This document shows, one piece after another, positions 1-9,971 of a stretch of DNA of 64,000 bases. Position 1 is the stretch's first letter, and every line of letters starts with the position of its first letter. Below the pieces are notes generated by a model. It was not told the DNA's origin. It did no database searches and saw nothing but the letters and a program-made list of their open reading frames with translations. The translations under genes and the position numbers were made by a program. Source of the DNA: Podocnemis expansa (taxonomy: Eukaryota; Chordata; Testudines; Podocnemididae); the NCBI GenBank assembly GCA_007922195.1, contig ML682007.1, forward strand, positions 18,807,414-18,871,413, read 5' to 3'.

Positions 1-1197
1 GAAACCAGCTTGAAGGAGGGGTATTATTGAGAGAGAAGAGCTTGCATTAACTTGGTGGGTTTTCTGAGAGTGGGCACTGAGGCAGGGTGCTGCTGAGTGA
101 TCCCAGCCATGAGGAGGAATAGAGGAGACCCTCAGGAAGCAGCTGACCCTGTTACAGGCATCATGTGGGGTTTGTTTATAATTCTTTCTTGGTGTCTTTC
201 TTCAGTACCAAGCTAGAAAGTTAAGAGCATCTGAGAAGCATTAAGAGTTAAAATAAGCATAGGAAGAAAAAGACTTTTCCTATCTTTAGCCTCAAGCAAT
301 TCTTCCCTCCCCAGTTCCGATGAGGCCCCTCAATCGTGACCAACAGTGACTCCTGGTATACCAGTTCAGGATCCTTCTCAGCTTCAATGTATCCTCATTG
401 TTCTGATCAGTAGCCTCCTCTAGTCTTCCAGGCATAACCTCCCCCCCCCCCCCCCCATGAAGGCACCTCACCTCTGACCTGCCACACCTGCTGCTCAGTT
501 CCAGGATTTCCTTTGAACAGCAATTCCTGATTGTGCTAAATTGTTGTGAGCTGGTTTTGTTAACTGGAAAAATTAGCCCCAACCTGACATTACGAAGCGT
601 GATTGAAAAGTGAGTTCTCCACCTCACAGAAGCCTCTAGTCTTCTGTCCCATGTCCTGCAGACTTCACCCTCACTTGCAGTCAGCCATGTGCGCTCTTGC
701 GTCACGTCAAAAGAGCTGTCTTAAGTGGGCTGGCAAATGTAATGGTGCACTTTAAATACCATTTTTCCAAAACTATAGCTATACTTTATCAGTAGCTACT
801 GATAAAACCCTCACGTTCTGTCAATAGCTGTCCTTGGTTCCCAGGATACTAATGCAACTGAGAATAGGGGGCCATGTGAACAGACAAGTCGCACAAAAGG
901 GTGGGGGGAAAAATCAGCCATTTTTAAAATAGTAACAAGCCAGAAATCCTGCCAAGTGCATTCAGGATCAGCCTGATAGGTCTTCACCTTGAATGATGGC
1001 AACATCACTGAGGGACAAATCTCAATGTTTTGGCTGTTCGGTTCAGAAAGTAGCTAAGGGAGGATTGGTACATTAATGGTCTAGCTATCAGGATAGACAG
1101 AAAGGCTCTCCTGGGAGACTACTTGCTTCCAGACAGTTTAGAAATGTCTCTGTGGCTTTTTCTCTTTCTGGCCTGGAACATAGAACCATTGAAGTTG
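1..1197. other. Unassigned non-coding DNA
   Basis: No gene or recognisable repeat seen apart from a run of 16 C at 441-456. A 137-codon minus-strand frame at 292-705 has no family resemblance, runs through the homopolymer (which becomes poly-glycine) and is treated as chance. Confidence 0.5.
441..456. repeat. Poly-C homopolymer (16 C)
   Basis: Sixteen consecutive cytosines. Such runs are length-unstable and prone to sequencing error. Confidence 0.9.
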
Positions 1198-1275
1198 GAA
1201 GGCCTGATTCTCCGTTGCCCAGCATCTTGTGCAGTCATTTACACTATGACAGTAAGTGGGTGTAAAACTTATCCA
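1198..1275. repeat. Ancient dispersed repeat fragment
   Basis: The stretch GGCCTGATTCTCCGTTGCCC followed by a CATTTACAC segment and GTGGGTGTAAAA resembles a degraded dispersed amniote repeat I recall (the CCTGATTCTC ... TTTACAC type). Family name unknown. Positions 1276-1727 hold nothing I recognise. Confidence 0.4.
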
Positions 1276-1727
1276 ATCCAATACTCTTTACACTGATATC
1301 AAAGACCATACTGTGTGCAAAACAATGGAGAGTGAGGTCCAGATATGGAGAGAGTCTGTTAGATCATCCATCCCATCTCTCTGCTGCGCAGGAAGTGTTG
1401 TTTCATACCTTTCTCCCCTTTGGATGGGTCAGTGCCGTGGAAGATGGTAGCACCATCTTTTTCGATTCCACATTGAGCCACAGCTTCCCCCTGCAAGGGT
1501 GAATTCTGCAAGAGGTATGCTGCTACTTATGTGTTTTGAACTAAGCACACCTCAGAATCTGCCCTCCGGTACTCTTTTGCACACAGGATGAGAAACACAT
1601 GGAGCAAGCTGTTCAGGAAGTTGATTAGAGAAAAGGGATTAAAGAAGTTGAAGAGACATCTAGGAGACGGAGCCTGGTGGATAGACAAGATGCGAGATTC
1701 ACTCTCTGCCCTCCTTTAGTGCCTGCC

Positions 1728-1945
1728 ATGCAAGGATCTCAAAGTACTTCACTAAAATTAGTGAATGATGTTCTGTCCTGATGCAGTTAAATCGAATACC
1801 TGTGCAGCAAGGATAGCGAAAGGGAGGCACAGAGAAGCAAAAGTAGCTCACCCAATGTCACACAGGAAGTCTGTAGCACAGCAGAACAGAACACAGATGT
1901 CTTGCTTCCTAAACCCTATGCCTTAGCCACAAGACCATCTCTTGC
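1728..1945 (-). repeat. MIR-like SINE, minus strand
   Basis: Reads as the reverse complement of a MIR/L2-tail element: a segment like GGATCTCAAAGTACTTCAC, then GGCACAGAGAAGCAAAAGTA, TCACACAGG and a terminal CCTTAGCCACAAGACCATC. This order matches MIR-type SINEs. Heavily diverged, so an old insertion. Confidence 0.6.
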
Positions 1946-2804
1946 AGGCCCATGGGCCATAGGGAATGCTCAAACTACAAATCTCATGGTGTGTGGGAGG
2001 GGTTAAGTACAGCATGAGCATGATCATCCATCCTAGTGACACCAATTAAGCTTCTGAAGGTGGAACATGCAGTACTTCTAGGTGCGGCATGTTGGGTCTT
2101 CAAGTTTGAGAATATTGTTTTATGCTCTTACCCATTTATGGAGAAGCTGGTCACTTAAAGTTCGGAAGTGTTCAATTTTTCATCTCTCTCAGGTTTTAAT
2201 TTTACAGCAATTTAATGCAGCTAGCAGCAGCCAGCATTTGTATACTTTTTTGGTTGAGGTTATTTTTAAACTTACTGAGTGGTGCTTCCAGGGCTCGGTT
2301 TCCTTTCTTCCTTTTTTGATGCTTCATTTCCCAACCTCCTCAGGTGAAATGAAGGTCAAAACAAAAGAGACAGAGCAGAACCTGTTTGCTTCATAATCTA
2401 GTGCTCAGAAATAACAAGGAAGAAAGGGTAAGTCTTGCAAATTATTAGCATGTACAGAAAGGGTGCACAACCACTAACACAATGTTTGTCTTGCATCATG
2501 TCTGTTGATCAGGATAATTGAGATGTTCTTCAGGCAAGTTGCTCAGGTCTAGAAAGATCTATTTTCTTCCTGTTTATGATCATCTTGAGTCACATCCATC
2601 ATGAAAGCATCAATGGGAGATTGCTCAGATTTAACCCATTTTGTAGAAATAAGCGCTTACTCAAATGTAAGCGCTTGCATTAGCAAAGATTTTCTGGTGA
2701 CTATAATTGTAATGTTTTCCATCTCTGTGGACTCATCACTCTGAGGTTCCCAAAGCAAATAACAAAATTTTATTAAATATCAATGTCCTTCTAGCTGCAA
2801 GTGA
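1946..2804. other. Unassigned non-coding DNA
   Basis: No gene or repeat recognised. It contains one small perfect hairpin at 2651-2676 (10-bp stem, 6-nt loop). Confidence 0.5.
2651..2676. repeat. Short perfect inverted repeat
   Basis: AAGCGCTTAC, six-base loop TCAAAT, then GTAAGCGCTT. The stem is 10 bp and each arm contains the palindrome AGCGCT. No known function. Confidence 0.7.
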
Positions 2805-3150
2805 TTCTGATTTTACAGATGGGGAAACTGAGGTATAGACTGGTGAAGAGCCTCTTTTTTCCTCAAAATAACACACGCAGAGTGGCTTAGGTTGTGCATG
2901 AACATTTAATAATTATGCATGCATGTGGCCAGCTATAAGTGTAACTACTCTTTGCACTCACATTTACTCACTGGGTATATGTCATTTACTCATACGCTTG
3001 GGTACCTATTTTTGCAAGCATCAATGTGCATGCCTATGTTGGAAAAATCAAATCATCAGTGATGTGACTGAGGCCACACAATGTAATAGTGGAGGAATCA
3101 GGAGCAGACCCTGGGTTTCGTAACAGTTTGTCCTGCATCTGGGCATCCTT
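2805..3150 (-). repeat. MIR-like SINE, minus strand, split
   Basis: GATTTTACAGATGGGGAAAC near 2810 is the standard reverse-complement MIR core, and GAGGCCACACAATG ... CAGACCCTGGGTTTC at 3070-3120 is its continuation. About 215 bp between them (2850-3065) does not fit MIR and may be an inserted or diverged segment. Confidence 0.5.
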
Positions 3151-3188
3151 TCTCTAACCTGGCTGCAGAAGACTTGGCCTTCAGCAAA

Positions 3189-3609
3189 GGCTCCCTGTCT
3201 GTCTACACTACAAAACTTTGTTCGAATTAACGAAGTCAAATTAATAAAATTGACTTTAACTTGAACTAAACCCAACCTTAGTAAGTTGAATTAACAAAGT
3301 GGAATAATTCGACTTAAGTGTTAAGTCGAATTAGTCCACTTCATTAATTCAAACTAACTGCCCTAATTCAAATTTATTTAGCTTGAATTAAGGCTTAATC
3401 CTGGTCTACACTGCCCTTAGCTCAAACTAAGAATCAAACTAAGTGCTTAATTTGAACTGAAGGGCAGATCTTGCTAATTCAAACTAAGCTTTCATTAGTT
3501 CGAATTAAGGAATTCCTTAATTCAAACTAATGAAAGTCTAGTGTAGACAGGGACTAAGTTAGAGTTAAGGCTCCTTAATTTGAACTAAATTGCCAGTGTG
3601 GATGCATCC
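3189..3609. mobile_element. Palindromic MITE, TTCGAA type
   Basis: Starts GGCTCCCTGTCTGTCTACAC and ends CAGTGTGGATGCATCC. The interior is a set of nested inverted repeats built from GTTCGAATTAAC / GAATTAACG motifs. Compare 25449-25896, which has the same right end (CTTAATTTGAA ... before the terminal repeat). Non-coding, so mobilised in trans. Target duplication not clear. Old and CpG-decayed (many TTCGAA now TTTGAA or TTCAAA). Confidence 0.65.
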
Positions 3610-4249
3610 TTTGAACATGTATTATCCAGTCTGACATTCGTCTCCATTCCCAAGGTCCCATTCCATTCATCTTCATTCCCTAATAAAAGAGCAGTTATTT
3701 ATCCCTTTCAAGCAGTAGACTGATAAAAAGCACCTTCCCACCTGTTTCACACAAGGACTGATTGACAAAAAATGCTTCATTCCTTGAGGGGATGAATGGC
3801 ACAGAGAAGATTCCCATTAAAGAGAAGATTCAGTAAAGTAACCACTACAGCAGGGGACTGACATATAGAAGACCCGAGAGGAATTAATCTCTGTATCACA
3901 CAGTTCTTCATTCCTCCCAGAGCAAGAGCATGCCCTGATCTACCAGAGACCCATTTATGACAACTCCATGCTGCCGCTACAGCTGCCCTGATGAAGAAGG
4001 TGTTCTGGGGATGCTTATATGGACCAAAAGGAAGAACGGGGGGGATGGTGTGTGCAAGAGGCAGAACCAAGGCAAAACAGTCCAAAGGATTCTCCAGTGC
4101 ATCAAGCAGCATAAGGGATATAGAGAGGTGGAGGGTTACAAATGAGGGCAACTGTAGCTTGTACCTTGACACCCAGCAACATGGAGGCAGTGCAAGCACC
4201 TTGCCTCTGTGGCCGCATCCTGCCTTAGCGCTGGTGTAAGGATGAATTT
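3610..4249. other. Unassigned non-coding DNA
   Basis: No gene recognised. The longest open frame of the window (minus strand, 3777-4355, 192 codons) lies here but runs antisense through the adjacent MIR, so it is not a gene. Confidence 0.5.
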
Positions 4250-4385
4250 GCCCCCTAGCTCCCCTTCTGTGTCTTGCTAATTGACCTTGGGTGAGTCCTT
4301 TTCCTTCCTTGTGCTTCGCTCTCTCCATCAGGGGAATGGAAACTTTCTGGTGCAAAGAGTGCTATGTTCCTTAGATGAAAGGCAC
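4250..4385 (+). repeat. MIR-like SINE, plus strand
   Basis: Contains TGACCTTGGGTGAGTCCTTT, then CTCTCCATCAGGGGAATGG and GCAAAGAGTGCTATG. This is the order of a plus-strand MIR core and 3' end. Confidence 0.6.
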
Positions 4386-5659
4386 CACACGAGGGCCAGA
4401 TATCATTATTCTGCTCAAGTCCTGTAAGAGCAGCTGGCTTCTTCCGAAACGCTAACTCAATAATGCTGATGCCCCGTAAATCCTCCTCAGGCAATGAATC
4501 CCCTTTTACTCAAGAGGTTTATTTGGTTACTCCCTGTTAGTTTCAGCACTGGAGGCATTTTAATGCAGAAATTTGATCAATTACCAAGGACTGGTGTCAA
4601 TGCCCTCCTCACTGCGTCAGAAATGCAACACTTCAGATCGCATTATGAGCCTAATCACATTCACTTTACCCCAGATAGCTATGTGATAAGAGGTCAGATT
4701 TCCTTGGCTGCCTCTGTGAGAATGATAAACTTATTATCCTCACCATTGTTCCTTGCAGAAGGGCCTGCATGCCATAGCCTCATCCATAATTATCCAATTT
4801 TGTTAACAGAGTACGGCAGCTCTGCCTTGTGAATTCTGCTTAATAGGATATTATTTATCAAGTCAATATTCTCTCTTCTGTAGGTTTCCAATTATGGCTT
4901 TTTTCTCTTTGCTATGCATACTGCCCTTGCACAGCATTTCAGAGACTGAAAGTCCCACCTGGAGAAACAGGACATGCAGGCCCTTGAACAAGAAAATGGG
5001 AAAAGGGCCCTTCTTTCCCAAATGGCTTTGATTGCAATATGATGCTTGAAGTCTCTGTATAGCTCCCCCTCGGTTACCATATCTTGTCTCTTTCCACCCT
5101 GCTGGAGGGAATATTATTGCTCTATCCTCACAGTTTGATCATTTTAAGATTCCATTTTTAAAAGGCAATGAGACTGCAAGGTGACTGGTGTGCTATTGAA
5201 GTGTCATTTGTAAAACACATAGCCTTTCAGCCGGAACACTTTCAATTTCTGCCTTCTGCTATATTTCAGACTGTTGAGTTTAACAAAGGAAAAATGCACT
5301 TATGAAAGCAGGAAAGAGAAGGAGTCTTCAAGGTGCTACAGGAGCAGCATCTCTCACCATGGACCAATGTGGCTTTTTTGTGTGGCAGGGGTTTCCCATC
5401 ATTTTTGAAAGTCTCTCCTGATTTTCTCAGGCACCCATTATTTGCTTATCCGTGTCTGAGAGTTTGCAAAGCAAGAACTCACAATACATATGCCATAATG
5501 GTATAGCAGCAAAGAAGAAAAAACACTGTTTTGGGCTGAGTACATTCAGCTGTTTTACTGTCATTAGCTATTACTCAGGTTCCATCTCAAGCACAATAGA
5601 AGCATGTTGGCTAACAAAGTGTTGTGAACCATCCACTGATTGTCACACAAAATGGTTTT
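4386..5659. other. Unassigned non-coding DNA
   Basis: No recognisable gene or repeat. Open frames such as 4494-4832 (112 codons, plus) have no family resemblance. Confidence 0.45.
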
Positions 5660-5765
5660 AGTAGGCTTAAGACTCAGACTCAGGAGATCTAGATTCTATT
5701 CCTGGATTAGCCACATTATCACCTTGTGACCCTGGATGGTCAAAGGTTCCTTGTAGGACTGGTTA
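5660..5765 (+). repeat. MIR-like SINE fragment, plus strand
   Basis: CTCAGGAGATCTAGATTCTA, then CCTGGATTAGCCAC and CTTGTGACCCTGGA: the plus-strand MIR body with its Pol III B-box-like part decayed. Confidence 0.5.
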
Positions 5766-5819
5766 AAAAAATGGAAATTTAAAAAATCTCTCAAATTTGT
5801 CATTGAAATTACACATTTT

Positions 5820-6000
5820 CAAACAATGGTGAGCAGCTTCAGAGGCTGGGGATGCTGAGTGTTTACTTTGAGGTATCTGGGGCTGCTTTTCAGAAGTGCT
5901 GGGTTTTAGAGCTCCCATGGACTTTGACTGGGCACTCAGCACCTTGCAAATCAGGCCTGGCCTGTCTCAAGTTGAACGCTTGAGGTTTGAGGCACTTAGA
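5820..6000. repeat. Ancient palindromic dispersed repeat
   Basis: TTTTCAGAAGTGCTG, GAGCTCCCATGGACTTTGAC, then GGCACTCAGCACC ... AATCAGGCC. This matches an imperfect-palindrome repeat I recall as common in reptiles. Class unknown. Confidence 0.45.
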
Positions 6001-6106
6001 GTCACTGGCCACTAATGGAAGTGTTGAATTTATTAATTGGGGCTAATAATATTTCTGTACCATGCAGCAGCATGTGAGGGTAAAGTCACTGATGACTAAG
6101 GTAAAG

Positions 6107-6364
6107 ATTCTGTCATGGGTATTTTTAGGAACAGTCATGGACAGGTCGTGGGCAATAAATAAAAATTCCCGGAAGCCGCAACCTATCCATGACTGTTCCT
6201 AAAAATATCCTGGGGAAGGGAGGAAAACAGAGCTGGAAGAGACTGGAGCTGCTCCAGCTTTCCCTCTCCAGCGGGCTGCCCCATGGATCAGCTGTTCTGC
6301 ATTGGCCCTGGGGCTAACAACTGCTCCCTTTCTGCCCCAGAAGTCCTGGAATCCATGACCAAAT
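6107..6364. mobile_element. Foldback element with internal hairpin
   Basis: Outer ends GATTCTGTCATGG and CCATGACCAAATC are an imperfect inverted pair. Inside, GTATTTTTAGGAACAGTCAT (6119-6138) is repeated inverted at about 6190-6211 (ATGACTGTTCCTAAAAATA). A non-autonomous DNA-transposon derivative is likely. No clear target duplication. Confidence 0.55.
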
Positions 6365-6625
6365 CATATCCTTGATGGATCAGTGCTTAGATAAATTAGC
6401 GATAAGCTGAACTCAGCCTCCCATGCTCGCTAGGAGTGCCCCTCCAAAGACAGGTCAGCTTTGGGTCCCCATTTGCAGGTAAATTGAGCAGTGATTGTTT
6501 ACTTGGTATCTTCAACATCATTATGATCAACAAAATGTTAGGGTGAAAAAGCTGCTTTTTGTTAAACTTGTTAGATCATGTTGGGCACACTGACAAATCA
6601 AACCCATACCCATGAAGTACAAGAC

Positions 6626-7243
6626 CAGGGGTCAGCAACCCAGAAGATAAGAAGAGCCATTTTAAAAAATTTCTTCAGTAACCATATGGTGGAGAGCCAC
6701 AATGGCTATAGCCTCTTGGTTGGGGGAACTGGGCCACATGCAGGGTCCTCTGGTGGTGGGGGGTGCCCAGAGCCAGGAGCAGGTAGCAGTGCTAGAACTA
6801 GACATTATGGTGCCTGAAGCAAGCACTCTGAAACACACCCCCCCACCTGGGGCCCATTCTGGCCTCAGCCACTGCCATTAGGCAGCAGGGAGCCAGATCC
6901 ATCCCCTGCCACCTCCGGAAAGCAGCGGGAGCCAGATCTTCTCCCTCCACCCTGATCATGCATCCGAGCATGCTCAAGGGCAGGGCAGGAGATTTTAAAC
7001 TTCTCCAGCTGCAGCTCCAGCATGGCGCCCGGAGGAATGTTCCTTCAAGGCCAGGTATGGTCTGTGGCTGCTGGCTGTGGGGGCACCCTCAAAAATTCTG
7101 CACCTGGGGCTTTGCCCCAGTCACCCTGCCTGAGTTATGGTCCTGGCAAGCAGCCTGCAGGGTTCCCCAGTGGTGGTGGTGGGGGGGGGCAGAGTTGCAA
7201 GGGGGCAGCCAAAGAGCCACATGTGACTCTGGAGCCGCAGGTG
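6626..7243. mobile_element. Non-autonomous hAT-like element, family A
   Basis: Begins CAGGGGTCAGCAACCC, followed by AAGAAGAGCCATTTTAAAAA, and contains GAGCCACATGTGACTC near its right end. Two other copies are at 23693-24235 and 34658-34925; the last keeps both terminal repeats and a near-matching 8-bp duplication. The right terminal repeat is decayed or missing in this copy. GC-rich and G-rich interior, no transposase. Confidence 0.6.
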
Positions 7244-7784
7244 CTAAACATAGGTAGAATGCACAGCTGCAGAACAGTGGCAGGGAAGGTGTTCTGTGAC
7301 TTAAAATGATCTCATTTCACCCAGGTGTGTATTCATTCCTGTCAGTTTTCCTGAGACCATTTATATTTCTGTCACCTAAAGCGACTGCAGGATAAGTCAG
7401 AATCTGTGTTTGGCCAGCGATTACAGGATGTGAGTGGAAACACAATAGGCAGTAATATAAGCACTTTTAGAGGTCATTATTGGTCCTTCAGGATGCCCAA
7501 GGGGCCCCAGAAATATCTGCTCCAGCTTGATAAACTGTATGGGGTGGGGGCCATGCACAGGAAAATAAACAGGAGGGGGAGTTCCTCACATTCCTTTTCT
7601 CAGGGCCATTGTTGGGACTGAAACCTGTGCTGTGTATTGTCTCATCTCTGTATAGGAACCCTCAAATTTAAAACTAAAAGCATTGCTATAGTTGTTGTTC
7701 TGGCTAGACCAATTCTGAACTGAAGGGATGTGCTGTTAGATAAACACACAAAGCTCAGCATGTTGTCAGTGTCACTGTTGTTTT
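7244..7784. other. Unassigned non-coding DNA
   Basis: Nothing recognisable. Confidence 0.45.
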
Positions 7785-7890
7785 AGATCCTGAGGGGCTG
7801 ACCCAATCTTGCTCCCATTGAAGACGATGAATGTGTCACACTGGCCTCCAGGGGAGCTGGATCAGTCCCTGAAAGGGGATGGGAGTGCTT
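7785..7890. repeat. Ancient palindromic dispersed repeat fragment
   Basis: GACCCAATCTTGCTCCCATTG ... GGAGCTGGATCAG resembles a degraded palindromic repeat of the CCCATTGACTTCAATGGG type. Heavily diverged; class unknown. Confidence 0.35.
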
Positions 7891-8424
7891 GAAGGAGCAG
7901 GGCTGTCACCTCTCCCACTCTGTGCCTGTTAGGCCTGTAGAGGGCCTTGAGATTAATTCAGAAAAGCAGCTCTGGCAAGCAACTGAGTCCTTAACATGGG
8001 CAAAGCAATTAATGGCCTTGAACTAAGAAGTGCTGAGCATTCACAAAAGCCATTATGGTCTGAGGGAGTAGCAGTGCTCAGCACTGTGGAAATCAGGACA
8101 TTAACCTCTCTTCTGTCTCCGGACTGCTCCCTCGGCAGTGTGCTCAAGCCCCTGCTGACTCAGGCTCTTATGGTCTCCTGTTCTGCACCAGATCCGTGAT
8201 GAGCTGTTCTTCCTCAGTTGAGTTTCCATGGCTACCCAACAGGTGCTGATGCTCTCTGGATGCTCAGTTTATCTTAAGCCCAAGTGTGGCTGTTAACTGG
8301 GAACCAGGTTGTCCAAGCTCAGACTGAGCAGCATTCTCTACAGCCTGTTGGGAAACTCAGTACCAGAAACAAACATCCCATTTCATACTCTGTTATCCTC
8401 AAAACCTAGTCTGTACCAGAGAAA

Positions 8425-8540
8425 TTACACTCACTAGGCCAATACTAACACTGAGATAGTGCCTAGAAGCCCTAGTTATTGGCCACTGTGCTAAGTGCTG
8501 TACAAGCCCTGCTCTAAAAAGCTAACAATCTAAGCTGTGC
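8425..8540 (+). repeat. Old dispersed repeat fragment
   Basis: GCCCTAGTTATTGGCCACTG, then GTGCTAAGTGCTGTACAAGC and AAAGCTAACAATCTAA. I recall this order as a common old amniote repeat (the GTGCTAGGCGCTGTACAAAC ... AGCTTACAATCTAA type). Positions 7891-8424 and 8541-8870 hold nothing I recognise. Confidence 0.5.
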
Positions 8541-8883
8541 TGCGTCACATTGCTCTTGAAATGCTTGCATGATATTTCACCTATGAATAAAACCGGCCAG
8601 GCCCTCGTCCTACAGAGCTTTCAATATAGTTTAGAAATAACATGGCAAAGAATGGCAAACAAACAAAGCGGAAAGATGAGGGTTAAAGAAGCATGAGATC
8701 AATTCTCACTCCAGCCTTGCCCCAGTTATTTGGGCCTACCTTCTACTGTAGTGTTGCTGTGCTTTTTCTTCCATGTCTCTGTGTTCTGTGGAGTATGGCT
8801 AGACTCTCATTCAGGAGAACTAACATTGTCTCCCACTTCATTTACTCTTTCTAGAATGTTTTGTTTAACATACAAGAGCTGCC

Positions 8884-8921
8884 CAGAACAAAACAAAACC
8901 ACAAACAAACAAACAAACCAC
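8884..8921. repeat. (AAAC)n-rich simple repeat
   Basis: Short A-rich stretch with tandem AAAC units. Confidence 0.6.
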
Positions 8922-9001
8922 TCATAAGCTATCATTCAGGAGCTATCTGAAACCCAGAAAAGCCTGCTGTGAAATCATAGCTGGGCCACTCAGCCCCAGA
9001 A

Positions 9002-9142
9002 AAACAAACAAACAAGGAGTCCTGTGGCACTTAAAGACTACCAAATCTATTTTATGCAAAAAATAAATTTGCTAGTCATTAAGTGCCACAGGACTCCTTG
9101 TTTGTTTTACTGGACTAGACTAACATGGTTACCCCTTTGGAT
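9002..9142 (+). mobile_element. Foldback retroposon, copy a (13-bp TSD)
   Basis: Left arm AAACAAGGAGTCCTGTGGCA ... and its reverse complement end by end, almost no centre, then the single-copy tail starting ACTGGACTAGACTAACATGG and ending ACCCCTTTGGAT. It is bounded by an exact 13-bp duplication CTCAGCCCCAGAA at 8989-9001 and 9143-9155. The centre of the family palindrome has been deleted, leaving arms of about 45 bp. Target duplications longer than 8 bp argue for retroposition rather than hAT-type cut and paste. Confidence 0.8.
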
Positions 9143-9194
9143 CTCAGCCCCAGAAGGAATAGCTAAAGACAGGTCTCAACAAGATTTACAAGCA

Positions 9195-9345
9195 CTAATA
9201 AATTAAACCTCACAACTGCTTTGCACCCATTACGCTCATTTTACTGTTGGGGAAACGGAGGCAGAAAGCAGTCTAGTGACTTAGCCAAGGTCATACGTCA
9301 CATTAGTAGCCACTAAGAACAGTAGCCAAGAGTCTTGATCCAGTG
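9195..9345 (-). repeat. MIR-like SINE, minus strand
   Basis: CATTTTACTGTTGGGGAAAC, GAGGCAGAAAGCAG, TGACTTAGCCAAGGTCATAC: reverse-complement MIR core with the usual order. Confidence 0.6.
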
Positions 9346-9566
9346 TTTGAATCTGACCATCAGACAGCACTGATTATTATCATTCGTTTCTTAAAACACT
9401 TCTTAAAAATTATTAAAACTCCCCTTTGGCTGCATATGACTTTGGAATCCAACTTACCTTTCTTTTATGTCAATACCAACTTGAGATGGCAGAGGTGGTC
9501 AGATGGTAGGTTAAGATGCATTGAGATCTTTTGCTGATTTGTGCCCCAGGCAGCCTTAAACAGATA

Positions 9567-9971
9567 GGGTGTGTTCACACAGCAGTCTTATTTCGAAACA
9601 ACAGAGGTTGTTTTGAAATAAGAAAGGCCATGTTCACACAAGGCACTGTTGTTTCGAAACAACGGGTTCTGTTGTTTTGAAACAATGGCGTTGTTTTGAA
9701 ACAACTTAAACCCCATGTGGGGACGACACAACGTTGTTTCGAAACAATTGTTTCGAAACAATGCCATCTGAACATGTTGTTTCGAAACAACGGTGACTCG
9801 TTTTGAAATAACTGTTGTCTGAACATGCTATTTCAATTCCTGCTTTTTTCCTTAATTCTAATTAACAAACTGTTAATTCGAATTAACTTATTTCAAAATA
9901 AGGCATTATTTCGATACAACTTGTATCGAAACAACTTGTATCGAAATAACCCCGTGTGTGTGAACATAGCC
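9567..9971. mobile_element. Palindromic MITE, TTCGAA/GAAACAAC type
   Basis: Ends GGGTGTGTTCACACA and TGTGTGAACATAGCC are inverted (reverse complement GGCTATGTTCACACA). The interior is dominated by the 16-base palindrome GTTGTTTCGAAACAAC and its CpG-decayed variants, repeated several times, plus TTAATTCGAATTAA. No coding capacity. The GG(S)TRTG end resembles PIF/Harbinger-derived MITEs. Flanking trinucleotides ATA and ATT do not match exactly. Confidence 0.75.

Noticed and set aside
292..705. 137-codon minus-strand frame
   Set aside because: Runs through a 16-C homopolymer (poly-glycine) and has no recognisable features.
3777..4355. Longest open frame in the window, 192 codons, minus strand
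   Set aside because: Its first part is antisense to a MIR-like SINE at 4250-4385, and the rest has no recognisable domain or splice context.
9002..9142. Interpretation of the AAGGAGTCC family as an ordinary hAT MITE
   Set aside because: Target duplications are 9-15 bp and variable, the tail is present at one end only, and 5'-truncated copies exist, none of which fits hAT.
9600..9800. Regularly recurring GTTTCGAAACAAC words, CRISPR-like at first sight
   Set aside because: Spacing is irregular, words are palindromic and decayed, ends are MITE-type inverted repeats, and the context is vertebrate.
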